From contig JBDSRX010000010.1 of the NCBI GenBank assembly GCA_039929105.1, forward strand, positions 1 to 34,021: 34,021 nucleotides of DNA. Reading direction: 5' to 3'. The stretch comes from JBDSRX01 sp039929105. Its GTDB lineage: Bacteria; Patescibacteriota; Dojkabacteria; J137. A program made the position numbers and the translations under genes. Below, piece after piece: positions 1-7,250 of the stretch. Under the pieces are notes generated by a model. It saw only the letters and a list, made by a program, of their open reading frames with translations. It did no database searches and had not been told where the DNA came from. Position 1 is the stretch's first letter; every line of letters begins with the position of its first letter.

Positions 1-1
1 C

Positions 2-109
2 GTTACAGGTGGACTTGCTGTTATTCTCTTACTAATTCCTTATCTTGGAGACGAGAAGAAACTTTTACACGATAGTATTTTCAAGACTGATGTAGTTAAA
101 AGACATTAA
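2..109 (+). CDS. C-terminal end of a membrane protein (partial)
   Basis: An open frame enters from the left edge and ends at TAA 107-109, giving the last 35 residues of a protein. The visible part starts with a hydrophobic stretch (about residues 3-16, rich in Leu/Ile/Val with Gly-Gly before it) that looks like the last membrane helix. A charged tail with several Lys, Asp and His follows. The next gene begins only 6 nt downstream on the same strand, so co-transcription is likely. Too little is visible to name a family. Confidence 0.55.
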   Translation, partial: VTGGLAVILLLIPYLGDEKKLLHDSIFKTDVVKRH

Positions 110-115
110 TTTGTA

Positions 116-466
116 ATGAGAAAAGTAAATTATAAAAAATTTATATTAATTTCATTATTGATTGTTATAGTAATATCTAGCATATACTTAGTATTACGTC
201 CAAAACTATACTTTAAAGGACTTAGTTTAAAAGAACAAATTGAAATTACCAAAGACTTGCTCTCTGATGAGAATGTAAGAATGCAAATAATACAAGGTCC
301 TGGTATTGAGCTTTCATTAACGAGATCACCTTACTGTGGGAGAGATTTAGCAGTAAATTGCGAATATATTTCTTGTAAACTATTTACAAGCTGGTTTGGT
401 GATAATGAAGCTTGTTACTTGGTTAATGATGTGAATGGTAAATATATTGTAAAAACCACAATGTGA
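116..466 (+). CDS. Small membrane-anchored or secreted protein, unknown
   Basis: 116 residues. The N-terminus is basic (MRKVNYKK) and followed by a single hydrophobic helix at about residues 9-27, so it is either a signal peptide or an N-terminal anchor with the rest outside the cell. The outer part has five cysteines (about residues 74, 82, 87, 100 region), which could form disulfides. It overlaps the next gene by 4 nt (GTGA) and resembles it: both carry an anchor, a phrase like (L)KG near residue 35, an EYISC/CSYFK segment, then (F/Y)GDN and a VNGKY/EDGVYKFY end. I infer a diverged tandem duplication. No known family recognised. Confidence 0.7.
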   Translation: MRKVNYKKFILISLLIVIVISSIYLVLRPKLYFKGLSLKEQIEITKDLLSDENVRMQIIQGPGIELSLTRSPYCGRDLAVNCEYISCKLFTSWFGDNEACYLVNDVNGKYIVKTTM

Positions 467-840
467 CGAGTCATTTTAGAAACAAAAAAATTCTTGTAGT
501 TATAATTACTAGTATAATTTTGGTAATTGCTATATATTTTTTTAGTAATTATAATATTGATTTAAAAGGTATATATCCAAAAGGAGGTATCTCTTTTGAT
601 TGGTCAGTAAATTTTGAGGAAAGACAAAAAATATCTAGCGATTTATATGCCACACAAGGAAAATACTTTAGTAGTGGATATATATTTAAAATAAGTAAGT
701 ATACTTTTCCCAATTGTAATAAATCTCCTGAAGAATGTTCCTATTTCAAAGTAAACTATATTTATAATCGATATGGTGATAATTTACCCGGGAATCTAAA
801 ATTAGAAGATGGTGTTTATAAATTCTATCCAAGCATGTAA
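463..840 (+). CDS. Small membrane-anchored or secreted protein, paralogue of the preceding gene
   Basis: 125 residues starting at GTG 463, inside the ATGTGA that ends the previous gene, which implies translational coupling. An N-terminal hydrophobic helix (about residues 9-28) follows RNKK, as in the upstream protein. The outer domain has two cysteines (in FPNCNKSPEEC), fewer than the upstream copy. The C-terminal third (YNRYGDNLPGNLKLEDGVYKFY) lines up with the upstream WFGDNEACYLVNDVNGKYIV region. Function unknown. The pair probably belongs to one operon with the truncated gene at the left edge. Confidence 0.68.
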   Translation: MTSHFRNKKILVVIITSIILVIAIYFFSNYNIDLKGIYPKGGISFDWSVNFEERQKISSDLYATQGKYFSSGYIFKISKYTFPNCNKSPEECSYFKVNYIYNRYGDNLPGNLKLEDGVYKFYPSM

Positions 841-862
841 TTGGTAGTAAGTACACGTGTCT

Positions 863-912
863 AAAGAAGATATTATGTGGTAAGACTTCAGCTTTTAAGC
901 TGATCTTCTTTT
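863..912. terminator. Nested inverted repeat between convergent genes, possible terminator
   Basis: A perfect inner palindrome at 889-902 (CAGCTT, TT, AAGCTG) lies inside a second pair of arms, AAAGAAGAT at 863-871 and ATCTTCTTT at 903-911. The sequence is between the + strand small-protein genes and the convergent - strand gene ending at 888, and it overlaps that gene's stop codon. The + strand reading ends in a run of TTCTTTT, so it could stop transcription from the left. There is no clean U-tract, so the call is tentative. Confidence 0.35.
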
Positions 913-1685
913 ACAATAATCTCAACCACAAGAGAATATATAATTAATACAAACTCTGATTTCTTTTTAAGTTTGAAATAAAAAGTAGATAATAACTCAA
1001 TACTATCTTTATATTTTTTGTTCAATGTCCGTTTTCGTTGATCCTCATTCATAGGCGGATTAGTAATTAATTGACCATTTCTTAATTGGATAATGCTTTG
1101 ATACCTCTTCTCAACCTCAGTTAGCATTTCAGAATCTACTAAATTTAATTCAATTAAAAATAACCATAGATTATGCATTGAATTAAACTTCTCTTCGGTC
1201 AACTTTTCATGATTGTCTCTATATAATTCAAGAGCAACTCTGTAGTCTTTAGCAATAGCGTAAATTGTAATTACGTGGTTAAAAAGAGGTTTATCTGGTA
1301 TGAAATCCATATTACCTTTTATTTCGTCGTAGAATGTACTTTCAATAGAGGAATTAAGCTTATTTTTAAATATTGAATTGAAATTACTAACTAATTCTTG
1401 TTGTAGTCCTAAAATCAGTTTATTCCTTAATTTCTTTTTCTTATGTATTTCATTTTCTTCCTTTTCATTTTTTTGCCAGATTAAATTCAAGATTAAACCT
1501 CCACTAGCTGAAAAAAGTGTAAGTACTACCCACATTATTTCTCTACTCCCAAAGGTAGCCCTGCCTATTTCATGAAAAATAGAAATATATATACAAAAAA
1601 AACCTTCTATAAAGCCTAATAGTAAAGGAAATAGATAAGTTAATATAGCAAAACAAATAATTTTATAAATTGTACTTTTACTCAT
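888..1685 (-). CDS. Two-helix membrane protein with cytosolic helical domain, unknown
   Basis: 265 residues. There are two hydrophobic helices (about residues 7-34 and 48-68), the second ending in a charged stretch (WQKNEKEENEIHKKKK). A hydrophilic, probably helical domain of about 195 residues then follows and should be cytosolic. No catalytic motif was recognised. It has no same-strand neighbour and converges with the small-protein genes. Upstream of the ATG is TTTAAT followed by 6 nt, which fits the leaderless promoter layout seen elsewhere in the window. Reading-frame length and composition support a real gene; the function cannot be named. Confidence 0.72.
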   Translation of the reverse strand: MSKSTIYKIICFAILTYLFPLLLGFIEGFFCIYISIFHEIGRATFGSREIMWVVLTLFSASGGLILNLIWQKNEKEENEIHKKKKLRNKLILGLQQELVSNFNSIFKNKLNSSIESTFYDEIKGNMDFIPDKPLFNHVITIYAIAKDYRVALELYRDNHEKLTEEKFNSMHNLWLFLIELNLVDSEMLTEVEKRYQSIIQLRNGQLITNPPMNEDQRKRTLNKKYKDSIELLSTFYFKLKKKSEFVLIIYSLVVEIIVKEDQLKS

Positions 1686-1769
1686 ATGAAAATTAAATTT
1701 GAAGGATTTTATACTTTATACTATCAGAAGGCAAACTGACAAATTTAAGTTAACTTTACGATATCGGGT

Positions 1770-1860
1770 CTGGGTAAAAGTAGTGGTCCACTTCCACGTA
1801 ATGGTTTGGACGTACTTTTACCCAGAAGTTTTTACAGCTCTTTTTGATTGCAAAAAGAGC
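1770..1860. ncRNA. Two strong tandem hairpins in a gene-free stretch, possible structured RNA
   Basis: The roughly 300-nt gap 1686-1983 holds two perfect stems. The first pairs CTGGGTAAAAGTA (1770-1782) with TACTTTTACCCAG (1813-1825), 13 bp with no mismatch, and the enclosed 30 nt contain a further GTCCA/TGGAC pair. The second pairs GCTCTTTTTG (1837-1846) with CAAAAAGAGC (1851-1860), 10 bp with a 4-nt loop. A 60-codon open frame runs through both stems, but its sequence is dictated by the repeats and it is not a credible protein. The stems could be a small RNA, a paired terminator or a mobile-element remnant. Transcription direction is not decided. Confidence 0.45.
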
Positions 1861-1959
1861 AATGGCACTTGGAGGGAGTAAAGCAAACAATGATAAGCTT
1901 GAGGATGAATTGACGATGGTAACGGCTCTGCCGCCCTGGAAGAAAATGTAAATTTCGGG

Positions 1960-1981
1960 ATCCTTCGATTTCGCTCAGGAT
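1960..1981. repeat. Short dispersed-type hairpin repeat downstream of the histidine kinase
   Basis: ATCCT (1960-1964) pairs with AGGAT (1977-1981) around TCGATTTCGCTC. The wording (CCTTCGATTTCGCTCAGGATGA) is of the kind found as dispersed intergenic repeats in many genomes. It sits just outside the 3' end of the histidine kinase gene and may act as a weak transcript end, but it lacks a T-run. Confidence 0.3.
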
Positions 1982-1983
1982 GA

Positions 1984-3078
1984 TTACTTTGTTTCTATCT
2001 CAAACCTCACGCCACCCTTCTCATTATTAATAGCCTTAATCTGCCATCCATGTACCTCTACCATTTCTTTAACTAAAGCTAATCCAAGACCCAATCCCCC
2101 TGTTTCTCTATTTCTAGACTTCTCTACTCTATAAAATCTTTCAAATACTTTTCCAATAGATTCTTCCGGAATTCCAACACCGTTATCGGAAATTATTATT
2201 TTCTTATCTTCTATTGAAACAGTTACTTCTTTTGCTTTAGAATATTTAATCGCATTATCAATTAGATTTTGAATAATTCGTTCAAGCATCAATTCGTCAG
2301 CATGAACTTTAAGTTCTTTAGAAACATTGTTAATTACTTTCATTTTCTTTTCTTCTAATACCTTTTCGTGGCTTTTTGCAATATCTTCAACAAGTTCATT
2401 AAGATTTATATCTTTCTTTTCTATATTTAAAGTTTTAGATCTTAATTTTGTATACTCTTGTAAAAGGTTTACCAGACTGCTTAATCTCTCTGCCTCTTTT
2501 TGAATTACTTCTAATCTATTATCGTCTGGTTTAAACACACCATCTCTAATACCTTGTACCTGACCAAGTATTGAAGTTAATGGAGTTTTAAGTTCGTGAG
2601 AAACATCTGAAATTAAATCTTTTCTTAATTCTTCTTGTGCAGAAAGCTCTGTAGTTAAAGTATTAAATTCATCGATCACATCGTCTAATTCTTTTTCGCC
2701 AGTACTTTCAATTTTGTATTTATAATGGCTATTTCTAAGATGTGCAATTCCTTCTTTTAATTTCTCGATAGGTTTTGTAATTATTATAGAGAAGAAAAGC
2801 CCAAGTACTAGAGCGATTGAAATTCCTACAATACCACCTGTAACAATTGAATTTTCTAATTTCTCCCCGAAGTCTTTTCTAATATTTTCTAAAGTTACTG
2901 GAGGTGTAGATCTAACAAAAATAATATCTCCATTTGGAGCTACAAGCCTTGTAGAAGATTCTTGAAATTGATTCTGAGCAGATGTGAAGGCGAACAAACT
3001 AATCGAGACAAGAGTCACACTTGTAACAAACACTATTCCTACTGTAATTTTGAACATTAATGTTTGAAATATTTTCAT
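1984..3078 (-). CDS. Membrane sensor histidine kinase (HAMP, HisKA, HATPase)
   Basis: 364 residues, the sensor half of a two-component system. Helix 1 (about 10-31) and helix 2 (about 78-100) bracket a short extracytoplasmic loop of some 45 residues. A HAMP linker follows at about 100-150. The H-box is SDVSHELKTPLT with the phospho-accepting His161. The N-box is at about 271-280 (QNLIDNAIKY), G1 at 299-304 (DNGVGIP), F at about 314-319 and G2 at 328-335 (GGLGLGLAL), so all ATP-binding parts are present. The stop of the response regulator lies 8 nt upstream, so the two are one operon. The very small outer loop suggests it senses membrane or envelope state rather than binding a large ligand; that is inference. 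Confidence 0.93.
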   Translation of the reverse strand: MKIFQTLMFKITVGIVFVTSVTLVSISLFAFTSAQNQFQESSTRLVAPNGDIIFVRSTPPVTLENIRKDFGEKLENSIVTGGIVGISIALVLGLFFSIIITKPIEKLKEGIAHLRNSHYKYKIESTGEKELDDVIDEFNTLTTELSAQEELRKDLISDVSHELKTPLTSILGQVQGIRDGVFKPDDNRLEVIQKEAERLSSLVNLLQEYTKLRSKTLNIEKKDINLNELVEDIAKSHEKVLEEKKMKVINNVSKELKVHADELMLERIIQNLIDNAIKYSKAKEVTVSIEDKKIIISDNGVGIPEESIGKVFERFYRVEKSRNRETGGLGLGLALVKEMVEVHGWQIKAINNEKGGVRFEIETK

Positions 3079-3086
3079 AAGTTTGT

Positions 3087-3758
3087 TTAAAGGCTGTCAT
3101 TGAATTTGTATCCCTTTCCAATAACAGTAATTACAAATTCTGGTAGATCTTTAGTTACATTCAATTTCTTTCGTAAATTTTTAACATGAACATCAACTGT
3201 TCTATCTAATATATCTGTATCGAAGCTATTATCGTAAGCTCTGTCTATAATCTCATATCTTGTAAATACTTTTCCAGGACTTTTCATTAGTGTGTAAAGA
3301 ATATTAAATTCTGTTGTTGTTACTTCAAGTATTTGATCTGCTATTGTAATAGTCATTTTTTCTGGATCGATAGAAATATATTTATTCTCTAATTTAGATC
3401 CGGAAATTCTTTTTAGTAAAGCTTTTACTCGGGCTATTAACACAGACGGTGTAAATGGTTTTTTAACGTAGTCATCCGCTCCACATTCAAAGCCTACAAG
3501 TTCGTCTATGTCTTCAACTCTTGCGGTAACCATAATTATTGGAACATTAGATGTTTCTCTAATTTTCTTACACACTGCAATTCCATTAATCTCTGGAAGG
3601 TTGATGTCTAAGATTACTAGATCAAATTTATGTTTTGGGAAAATTTCCAAAGCTTCTTTTCCATCTTTTGCTTCAACAGTATCGAAACCTGCATGGCTTA
3701 AATATGCTGTCTCTACTTCTCTTATTGAGTTTTCGTCTTCTACAATTAATACTTTCAT
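3087..3758 (-). CDS. OmpR/PhoB-family response regulator
   Basis: 223 residues. The receiver domain (1-118) has the acidic pocket in VEDEN, phospho-acceptor Asp51 (VILDINLP), Thr78 (IIMVTAR) and Lys100 (DDYVKKPF). The C-terminal part (about 125-222) is a winged-helix DNA-binding domain of the OmpR kind, with the TTTEFNILYTLM and RTVDVHVKNLRKKL stretches. It is the first gene of a two-gene unit with the histidine kinase. A perfect TATAAT lies 6 nt upstream of the ATG, so the mRNA probably starts at or next to the start codon. Confidence 0.94.
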   Translation of the reverse strand: MKVLIVEDENSIREVETAYLSHAGFDTVEAKDGKEALEIFPKHKFDLVILDINLPEINGIAVCKKIRETSNVPIIMVTARVEDIDELVGFECGADDYVKKPFTPSVLIARVKALLKRISGSKLENKYISIDPEKMTITIADQILEVTTTEFNILYTLMKSPGKVFTRYEIIDRAYDNSFDTDILDRTVDVHVKNLRKKLNVTKDLPEFVITVIGKGYKFNDSL

Positions 3759-3764
3759 ATCCCA

Positions 3765-3770
3765 ATTATA
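3765..3770 (-). promoter_or_regulatory. -10 box of the two-component operon, leaderless layout
   Basis: The minus-strand reading is TATAAT, then 6 nt (TGGGAT), then the ATG of the response regulator at 3758. With the usual 6-7 nt from -10 to transcription start, the RNA would begin at the start codon. No convincing -35 hexamer stands at 17 nt. Confidence 0.6.
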
Positions 3771-3894
3771 CCGCTACATTGTGAAAAATAGATGAAGAAA
3801 ATATGCTCTATATTCATGGCATTTTCTTTAACAGTTCATCGATACTATGCCCATCCGAACAAGCATCTAGAGTAAGTCCGATAGAAGCAATTAG

Positions 3895-4036
3895 GAACTG
3901 ACGAAGTCATTGCGAGGACGAATGAAATGAGGACGTGGCAATCTCATTAAAGAAGTAAAATTAATATGAATTGCGAAGATCACTAGCGCGAGAGTCCGCA
4001 ATAGACCTCACCCTACCCTCTCCTTAAAAGGAGAGG
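3895..4036. repeat. Cluster of REP-like and palindromic intergenic repeats
   Basis: Three repeat-like pieces follow one another. The first is a GTCATTGCGAGG...GGCAATCTC element at about 3907-3945. The second is TTGCG...CGCAA around CACTAGCGCGAGAG at about 3971-4002. The third is a perfect 9-bp palindrome at 4017-4036 (CCTCTCCTT, AA, AAGGAGAGG). Such pieces are known as dispersed intergenic repeats in many bacteria. The gap 3771-4044 has no credible reading frame. Confidence 0.5.
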
Positions 4037-4044
4037 AGGAATGA

Positions 4045-4084
4045 AACGAAGCGAGCCCTAACGGGCCGCTTCGTTCTTTTTTTT
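4045..4084 (+). terminator. Strong intrinsic terminator without an upstream gene
   Basis: AACGAAGCG (4045-4053), one bulged A, and GCCC (4055-4058) pair with GGGC (4063-4066) and CGCTTCGTT (4067-4075) around a TAAC loop. C and eight T residues follow (4077-4084). The T-run lies only on the + strand, so it would end a rightward transcript. The nearest genes upstream are leftward, which leaves no protein gene for it to serve. Confidence 0.8.
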
Positions 4085-4116
4085 GATATAATTTTCAATA
4101 ACTTTTAAATTATCTT

Positions 4117-4608
4117 ATGTCTGACATACAATTAAATACTTTAGAAGATAATTATAAAAGGTTTATTGAAAAGGGGTTTTATAATATTTCAGAAGAATTC
4201 CCATTCTCAACTTCACAAGAGTTATTTGAAGTTCTTTATATTAATATGTTTATGGGAGTACAGCAGATTACTAGATTGCCAATTATTGCTACAGAAAAAG
4301 GTGTTTTTATTCAAACACAACCATCTAGCAAAGGTGAAATGCAACATAGTTCATTAATAGAAAAGCTTGGTATTTCACCAAGTGATATTAAGTATGCATC
4401 TGGCATTGAACAAATGAGATTTACTCAACCAACAAATGGCCTCTACATTAAAGTACCATTTAAGTTTAATAATGAAGATAAAACTGGTTTTTGGGTAATA
4501 AAGACGAGCTCAGATCAATACGATAAACCTATCACTTTTGATGAGGCATACATAGCTGAATTAAAAGAAATATTTGAAAGAATTCAAGGAGTTGAGTTTT
4601 TTAGTTAA
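4117..4608 (+). CDS. Conserved hypothetical protein, paralogue of the gene at 5022
   Basis: 163 residues, soluble, no membrane segment. It aligns over its length with the protein encoded at 5022-5549. Shared blocks include F(Y)(N/D)I...FPF..SQE(L/F)F(E/D)V, a strand ending VFIQT/VYIQT, (I)SPSDIKYASG/IDPKDIIYGSG, the GLYIKVP/GMYITIP strand, FWVIK/YWVIK..SD.Y.K.IT, and a C-terminal helix LKEIFE(R/K)(I/V). Family unknown to me. The start follows an AT-rich stretch with no Shine-Dalgarno. It is the first of a tight three-gene unit (gaps 9 and 2 nt) with the VOC protein in the middle. Confidence 0.8.
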   Translation: MSDIQLNTLEDNYKRFIEKGFYNISEEFPFSTSQELFEVLYINMFMGVQQITRLPIIATEKGVFIQTQPSSKGEMQHSSLIEKLGISPSDIKYASGIEQMRFTQPTNGLYIKVPFKFNNEDKTGFWVIKTSSDQYDKPITFDEAYIAELKEIFERIQGVEFFS

Positions 4609-4617
4609 AATAATCAT

Positions 4618-5019
4618 ATGAATTCATACTTTTACCATCTACAAACAAATATAAAATTTGAAAATAAACAATTCTACAAAGATTTATTCTCCTTTATGGG
4701 ATGGAATCCAATTTTCGAAATTGAAGATGTATTTGGATTTAAAAGTAAAACTAATGGAGATCTTTGGTTTGTTGATACTGAAAGAACTAATAAACAAGAT
4801 TATGATGATATTGGTGTAAACCATATTTCATTACGAGTAGATGAACTTAAAAATGTTGATGAGATTACAGCAATGTTAAAAGAAAAAGGAATCGGGACGA
4901 AGTTTGGAACTCCAAAACATAGAACAGAATTTACAGATGAATCTCAAACTTATTATCAAATAATGTTCGAATCTCCAGACAAGATTTTATTTGAAATAGT
5001 TTATATTGGTGCGAAATAA
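4618..5019 (+). CDS. VOC-fold (glyoxalase/bleomycin-resistance-like) protein
   Basis: 133 residues, the size of one vicinal oxygen chelate protein with two beta-alpha-beta-beta-beta modules. The usual metal ligands are in place: an N-terminal His (FYHLQTNI, residue 7), a second His at the start of module 2 (GVNHISLRV), and a Glu in the last strand (ILFEIVY). The stretch FYKDLFSFMGW matches the helix after the first strand in the family. Members include glyoxalase I, fosfomycin and bleomycin resistance proteins and dioxygenases; the sequence does not say which. It sits between two paralogous unknown genes in one operon. Confidence 0.8.
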   Translation: MNSYFYHLQTNIKFENKQFYKDLFSFMGWNPIFEIEDVFGFKSKTNGDLWFVDTERTNKQDYDDIGVNHISLRVDELKNVDEITAMLKEKGIGTKFGTPKHRTEFTDESQTYYQIMFESPDKILFEIVYIGAK

Positions 5020-5021
5020 AT

Positions 5022-5549
5022 ATGAACGAAACCCCAATAGCACAATTAAGCCTAGAAGAAAGAATAAAAGAATTTAGAGAGAAACCATATTACGATATAA
5101 GAAATGGATTTCCTTTTTTAAATTCTCAAGAGTTTTTTGATGTGATTTTTTCTCAAATGACATTGGAAGATAATATCTTTAGAATGCCCATAACTGCAAC
5201 TGAGGACCCGACAGAAGACCCACCAGAAGTCCATGTTTATATTCAAACGAATAAGATAGGAGGAAGACTTGAACATAGGGCTGTAGTAGATTTATTACAT
5301 ATTGATCCTAAAGATATTATTTATGGATCTGGATTAGAAAATATAACAAGTGTTGAACCTAATGAAGGTATGTATATTACAATCCCTCATATTTATGAAG
5401 GTCAAAATAATATAAGCTATTGGGTTATTAAGCAATATTCCGATAAGTATGGAAAAGCTATTACAAGAGACCCTAAGTACGTCAAGCAATTAAAAGAAAT
5501 CTTTGAAAAGGTAGAAGGAATAACCTTTCATAATAAAGGTATCCGATAA
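5022..5549 (+). CDS. Conserved hypothetical protein, paralogue of the gene at 4117
   Basis: 175 residues, soluble. It is clearly homologous to the 4117 protein along its whole length, with a slightly longer N-terminus and a short acidic insert (EDPTEDPPEV) before the VYIQT strand. The start follows the VOC gene's stop after 2 nt, so translation is probably coupled. The duplicate pair surrounding a small-molecule-binding fold suggests a shared task, perhaps a complex or a two-step reaction. That is only inference from layout. Confidence 0.8.
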   Translation: MNETPIAQLSLEERIKEFREKPYYDIRNGFPFLNSQEFFDVIFSQMTLEDNIFRMPITATEDPTEDPPEVHVYIQTNKIGGRLEHRAVVDLLHIDPKDIIYGSGLENITSVEPNEGMYITIPHIYEGQNNISYWVIKQYSDKYGKAITRDPKYVKQLKEIFEKVEGITFHNKGIR

Positions 5550-5679
5550 CTTAATCCCATATTGGTCAAGGTCTAAATAAATGTTAAGATAATCTTACAA
5601 TCTTTTTTGTATTTCGGTACAATTACAGAATTAGAAAAATAAGGTAATATCCTCAAATAGTATTTTTTAAATAACGCAT

Positions 5680-6141
5680 ATGTTCGGAGACATAAACAGA
5701 GTTACTCTAATGGGTAACGTAACAAAAGACCCTGACTTGAGATTCACACCAGCAGGAGCACCAGTAATTTCTTTTAGTATCGCTACAAATAGAAGATACA
5801 AAAAAGGAGAAGAATGGGTAGACGAGCCAGCATTCCACAACGTAGTTGTATGGAATCAAGCTGAAGGATTAGGACAAAGAGTAAAGAAAGGAACAAGAAT
5901 TTATATCGAAGGAAGACTTCAAACTAGAAGTTGGGACGGAGCAGATGGAAAGAAGCAATACAAAACAGAGATTGTTGCAGATAGAGTTATCTTAATCTCA
6001 AGATTCGAAGGATCTAACGATGACGGAGCACCATCTGGAGGTGGATCTTATACACCAAAAGCATCTAAATCTGCACCAGCAGCTCAAGAAGCAGAACCAG
6101 CAGGAGAAGATGAAATCGATCCTAACGATTTGCCGTTTTAA
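5680..6141 (+). CDS. ssb: Single-stranded DNA-binding protein
   Basis: 153 residues. The N-terminal 105 residues form the OB fold: VTLMGNVTKDPDLRFTPAG, ISFSIATNRRY, FHNVVVWNQAEGLGQRVKKG, YIEGRLQTRSW and the TEIVADRVI strand. A low-complexity Gly/Ser/Ala/Pro/Glu linker follows. The acidic tip DPNDLPF is the usual docking tail for replication and repair proteins. It binds single-stranded DNA as a tetramer at forks and repair sites. The gene stands alone, with a -10-like TTAAAT 7 nt before the ATG and a good terminator after the stop. Confidence 0.97.
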   Translation: MFGDINRVTLMGNVTKDPDLRFTPAGAPVISFSIATNRRYKKGEEWVDEPAFHNVVVWNQAEGLGQRVKKGTRIYIEGRLQTRSWDGADGKKQYKTEIVADRVILISRFEGSNDDGAPSGGGSYTPKASKSAPAAQEAEPAGEDEIDPNDLPF

Positions 6142-6176
6142 TATTCAGTAATTATTCATCGAAATTCGTTTATGTC

Positions 6177-6206
6177 ATCCCGCACATGTTGCGGGATCTT
6201 TGTTTT
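6177..6206 (+). terminator. Intrinsic terminator of ssb
   Basis: ATCCCGC (6177-6183) pairs perfectly with GCGGGAT (6191-6197) around ACATGTT and is followed by CTTTGTTTT. It lies 36 nt after the ssb stop and just before the convergent methyltransferase stop. The minus strand lacks a T-run, so it serves ssb. Confidence 0.75.
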
Positions 6207-7107
6207 AGCTTTCATTCAATTGATTTACTACCTTTTGTTTAACTTTAGGTGTTGCTACAAACCTTAAGATAATTGGATTGTATGGTAAATTTTTATTAGA
6301 CATAGAGGCAACTTCTGCATCAGCCATAATTGCAAATTCTAATAAGGATTTTATTCCTAAAGTATTCATCCCAGAAGTATATGCTGGGAATCCACTTTCT
6401 TTTCCTCCTAATTTTATAAAGGCAAGGGAAGCTTTGGGATTTCTTACTGCACGAGATAGCATTGATGTATTTGTAATACCTAACTCTGCTGGTGTTCTAG
6501 CGATTTGACCTGCAATTCCATTACCTAAGGCATGTGCATTAGTAGGTCTTGCTTGTGATACTAAATCCCCTAAAGAAACTTCGTTATAACTTCCTTTAAT
6601 ATAATCAATAATTAAAATAGTTGCTCCGTCCGCAGCATATTTTAAAATATCGTTCATATGTGCATAGTAATTTTTCATTCCATCCCCTGCTCCAAAAGCA
6701 ATTATAAAATTATGCTTACCAAAAAGATTTTCTTGCATTTCTTCTGTAGGGTTTCTAAAGTTTCCAGTATATATAGATGCTGATTCTTCATTGTTTAGTT
6801 TCAAAGCCGCATTCGCTATCATTCCTTCTGCAATATCAATTCCAGTCCAATCTCCTATAAGATTTAGTTCTTCAAGTAATTTACAACAAATGACTCCCCC
6901 CATTCCTCCTCCACAACCTAGATCTAAAATATGAACCTGTTCACCAGCAGGCAGAACTCCCACCATTTGCTCTAATACTGCTTTTATAGCACCAGAAAAA
7001 AACAAATAGTTTCCGCCTTCGAAGGCTTTAACAGCTTCTGAAGAGTTATACATTTGCTGAAGTAGCACTTGTTGTTCTTCATTTAGACCATTATTTTGAG
7101 GATTCAT
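6205..7107 (-). CDS. Class I SAM-dependent methyltransferase
   Basis: 300 residues. Motif I is HILDLGCGGGMGG (about residues 59-71), followed by an acidic residue at the end of strand 2 (GIDIAEGM, Asp91). These bind S-adenosylmethionine. A motif resembling post-II (FIIAFGAGDGMK) comes next, and a TILIIDYIKG strand fits motif III. The C-terminal 110 residues have no specific signature (ARTPAELGI, SGFPAYTSGMNTLG), so the acceptor is unknown; small molecules are more usual than RNA for this plan. It is a single gene converging on ssb. No Shine-Dalgarno is visible. Confidence 0.85.
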   Translation of the reverse strand: MNPQNNGLNEEQQVLLQQMYNSSEAVKAFEGGNYLFFSGAIKAVLEQMVGVLPAGEQVHILDLGCGGGMGGVICCKLLEELNLIGDWTGIDIAEGMIANAALKLNNEESASIYTGNFRNPTEEMQENLFGKHNFIIAFGAGDGMKNYYAHMNDILKYAADGATILIIDYIKGSYNEVSLGDLVSQARPTNAHALGNGIAGQIARTPAELGITNTSMLSRAVRNPKASLAFIKLGGKESGFPAYTSGMNTLGIKSLLEFAIMADAEVASMSNKNLPYNPIILRFVATPKVKQKVVNQLNES

Positions 7108-7179
7108 ATTTGTTGAAATTAAATATGAACTATATTCTATCAGTGGGGAGTTTGTGTAGGAATAAAGAATTTACTATAA

Positions 7180-7249
7180 GGTGTTGGCGAGAATCGAACT
7201 CGCGGTGAGAGTTTTGCAGACTCCTGCCTTACCACTTGGCTACAACACC
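7180..7249 (-). tRNA. tRNA-Cys (anticodon GCA)
   Basis: Read on the minus strand, the acceptor arms are GGTGTTG and CAACACC. The D-arm is GCC...GGC, the anticodon stem GGAGT/ACTCT holds loop CTGCAAA with anticodon GCA, and the T-arm is GCGAG TTCGATT CTCGC. CCA is not encoded. The gene begins 1 nt after the stop codon of the membrane-protein gene on the same strand, so it is probably cut from a shared transcript. Confidence 0.95.
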
Positions 7250-7250
7250 G

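Noticed and set aside
1699..1881. 60-codon open frame
   Set aside because: It runs straight through two perfect hairpins whose pairing dictates its sequence; composition is odd (many Val, His, Trp) and no start signal or homology is visible.
3959..4036. Insertion-sequence end
   Set aside because: Palindromes are present but there is no transposase fragment and no matching terminal repeat pair; dispersed intergenic repeats explain them better.
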